64,000 nucleotides of DNA from Ignatzschineria rhizosphaerae (GTDB taxonomy: Bacteria; Pseudomonadota; Gammaproteobacteria; Cardiobacteriales; Wohlfahrtiimonadaceae), in contig NZ_CP093379.1 of the NCBI RefSeq assembly GCF_022655595.1, positions 2,228,501 to 2,292,500 of the forward strand, in the 5' to 3' direction. The notes beneath the pieces are model-generated. The model saw nothing but the letters and a program-made list of their open reading frames with translations, did no database searches and was not told the DNA's origin. Below are positions 63,179 through 64,000 of the stretch, piece by piece. Numbering within the stretch: the first letter of the stretch is position 1; every line of letters begins with the position of its first letter. The position numbers were made by a program, and so were the translations under genes.

Positions 63179-63194
63179 CTTAACGAAATCTTAA
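63179..63194. promoter_or_regulatory. CTTAA-N6-CTTAA box before His-rich gene
   Basis: CTTAA at 63179-63183 and 63190-63194 are separated by six bases, the form of the QseB/PmrA response-regulator box. It lies 64 bp before the start at 63115, where a -35 region would be. The flanking sequence TCATAGTT-TATTACA is shared with the region near 63900. Confidence 0.62.
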
Positions 63195-63251
63195 GAGAAA
63201 TTAAATAACCCATTGAATTAGAAAAGATATCATTTTCCCCTACCTAAAAAA

Positions 63252-63279
63252 ATAGCCCCATAATAAATTATGGAGCTAT
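63252..63279 (-). terminator. Terminator after ygiW-like gene
   Basis: ATAGCCCCATAAT and ATTATGGAGCTAT form an imperfect 13-bp stem with an AA loop. An A run at 63246-63252 provides T residues on the minus strand. Confidence 0.65.
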
Positions 63280-63372
63280 ACCCTTATTAAGATTCACACT
63301 TGCTATATAAATCTCTATTAAGAGGGATTTGGGAGACTTGTACTACATTTATAAGGAATAATTTATAAAATG

Positions 63373-63744
63373 TTATTTTTTGATAATACGATCAACATCT
63401 ATATCTGTTGCTCTATGGCGATGATGATCTACTTCACCATAAATAATAACTGTATCTTCAGGACCTACTTGCACGCCTCTCCAATCATCATGATCGATCT
63501 CAATGGAGATTTCGCCAGTTGCATCTCTAAAGAGATAATTTTCACCACCAAGATGCTTCACTATAGAACCTTCTAAAGTGACTTTTGTATCATCTCTGAG
63601 GGTTAATGCTTCTTTAACCGTTGTTGTACTATTATTTGTTGCGCTTTGACCTTTAAAGCCACCCGTTTGTGTCTCACCTGTAAATTGAGCAAATGCTACT
63701 GATGATCCTACTAAAAGTGCTGCAACCAATGTTAATTTACGCAT
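63373..63744 (-). CDS. ygiW: YgiW/YdeI-family stress-tolerance OB-fold protein
   Basis: This 123-residue periplasmic protein of the BOF family has a signal peptide (MRKLTLVAALLVGSSVAFA). The OB-fold segment is TVKEALTLRDDTKVTLEGSIVKH, LFRDATGEISIEID, GVQVGPEDTVIIYGEVD. YgiW/VisP proteins act in resistance to peroxide, metals or cationic peptides and are often encoded beside the QseBC two-component system. AGGAG precedes ATG 63744. Two CTTAA-N6-CTTAA boxes lie upstream. Confidence 0.92.
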   Translation of the reverse strand: MRKLTLVAALLVGSSVAFAQFTGETQTGGFKGQSATNNSTTTVKEALTLRDDTKVTLEGSIVKHLGGENYLFRDATGEISIEIDHDDWRGVQVGPEDTVIIYGEVDHHRHRATDIDVDRIIKK

Positions 63745-63810
63745 ATACAACTCCTATTATTAACAAATGTTAGATATCGCTATCTATATGAGTCATTAGA
63801 ACATTCTTTT

Positions 63811-63826
63811 CTTAAAGAAGTCTTAA
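63811..63826. promoter_or_regulatory. CTTAA-N6-CTTAA box 1 before ygiW-like gene
   Basis: CTTAA (63811-63815), AGAAGT and CTTAA (63822-63826) lie 67 bp before the start at 63744, almost the same distance as the box of the His-rich gene. It fits the QseB/PmrA-type direct repeat. Confidence 0.62.
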
Positions 63827-63923
63827 GACAAAGATTTAAAATATGGGTTTATGATGTTCGAATCTTTTTGTCTTTGGGGAAACTCTCAAGATTCATTTCA
63901 TAGTTGTATTACAACCTATTAAC

Positions 63924-63939
63924 CTTAACTAAATCTTAA
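63924..63939. promoter_or_regulatory. CTTAA-N6-CTTAA box 2 before ygiW-like gene
   Basis: CTTAA (63924-63928), CTAAAT and CTTAA (63935-63939) lie about 180 bp from the ygiW-like start. They may serve that gene or a rightward gene beyond the window. The flanking TCATAGTTGTATTACAACC resembles the flank of the box at 63179. Confidence 0.58.
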
Positions 63940-64000
63940 GCTATTCAATTAATTTATAAATCTCTGTATTTAATTTCTAGATATGATCTTTCTAGGGATT

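Overview
The window is AT-rich, at roughly 38-40% G+C by eye. It carries a gammaproteobacterial chromosome segment: sucA-sucB-lpdA, oxyR next to moaA, smpB, yejK, cstA, a class I nrdBA pair, YqjG-type glutathione reductase, SirB2 and YgiW-type proteins. Gene content and base composition recall small-genome gammaproteobacteria such as the Cardiobacteriales (Ignatzschineria / Wohlfahrtiimonas). That assignment is inference, not a database result.

Region by region. (1) 1-9472 is the right-hand part of a temperate phage or related integrative element. It has a leftward LexA-like repressor, a repeat-rich operator region and a rightward early operon: ribbon-helix-helix protein, Ogr/Delta-like zinc protein, P-loop ATPase, small ORFs, HNH protein, zinc/TOPRIM/helicase replication protein and HTH protein. 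It ends in a leftward tyrosine integrase. The integrase abuts a 20-bp sequence that looks like the 3' end of tmRNA (ssrA), followed by an ssrA-like terminator. This is a probable attachment junction. The left end of the element is outside the window. (2) 9480-11880 is a very AT-rich islet with the last 25 codons of a second integrase and a two-gene AAA ATPase + TOPRIM (RloB/AbiL/PARIS-like) module. It is the best candidate for an anti-phage defence system here. (3) 11880-31600 is chromosomal: a secreted protein, formamidase-like enzyme, ABM monooxygenase, YejK, YqjG, two tandem AaeXAB-like efflux operons, nrdBA, a MocR regulator divergent from a GNAT, a uracil-DNA glycosylase-family protein and CstA. 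(4) 31890-45000 holds a Rieske ferredoxin, two tRNA-Glu genes, the sucAB-lpd operon, oxyR-moaA, two tRNA-Arg genes separated by a four-unit tandem repeat, SirB2, a hydroxyacid dehydrogenase and smpB. (5) 45000-60100 is an accessory-type stretch of regulators and transporters: two AraC proteins beside an MFS and a TauE-type exporter, an AraC gene broken by a 23-bp tandem duplication, SMR + TetR, PadR, AzlCD, four GNATs over the whole window, GrpB and EamA. (6) 60256-62587 is a nested, scrambled insertion sequence: an IS3-family element bounded by TG-starting inverted repeats and a TCT target duplication, carrying an internal partial tandem copy and an IS256-family fragment. (7) 62590-64000 holds a YgiW-type OB-fold protein gene and a His/Arg-rich secreted relative, each preceded by a CTTAA-N6-CTTAA box of the QseB/PmrA type.

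Two genome-scale signals cut across the map. The hexamer GCCGGC, often as TTGCCGGCATT, is far more frequent than composition predicts. It occurs in several reading frames and intergenically, and its GCCGGCAT form is absent from the prophage. A family of 120-210 bp non-coding elements with TATAGTnnAnTCGGTTTAA-type terminal inverted repeats sits in many intergenic spaces and looks like a MITE.
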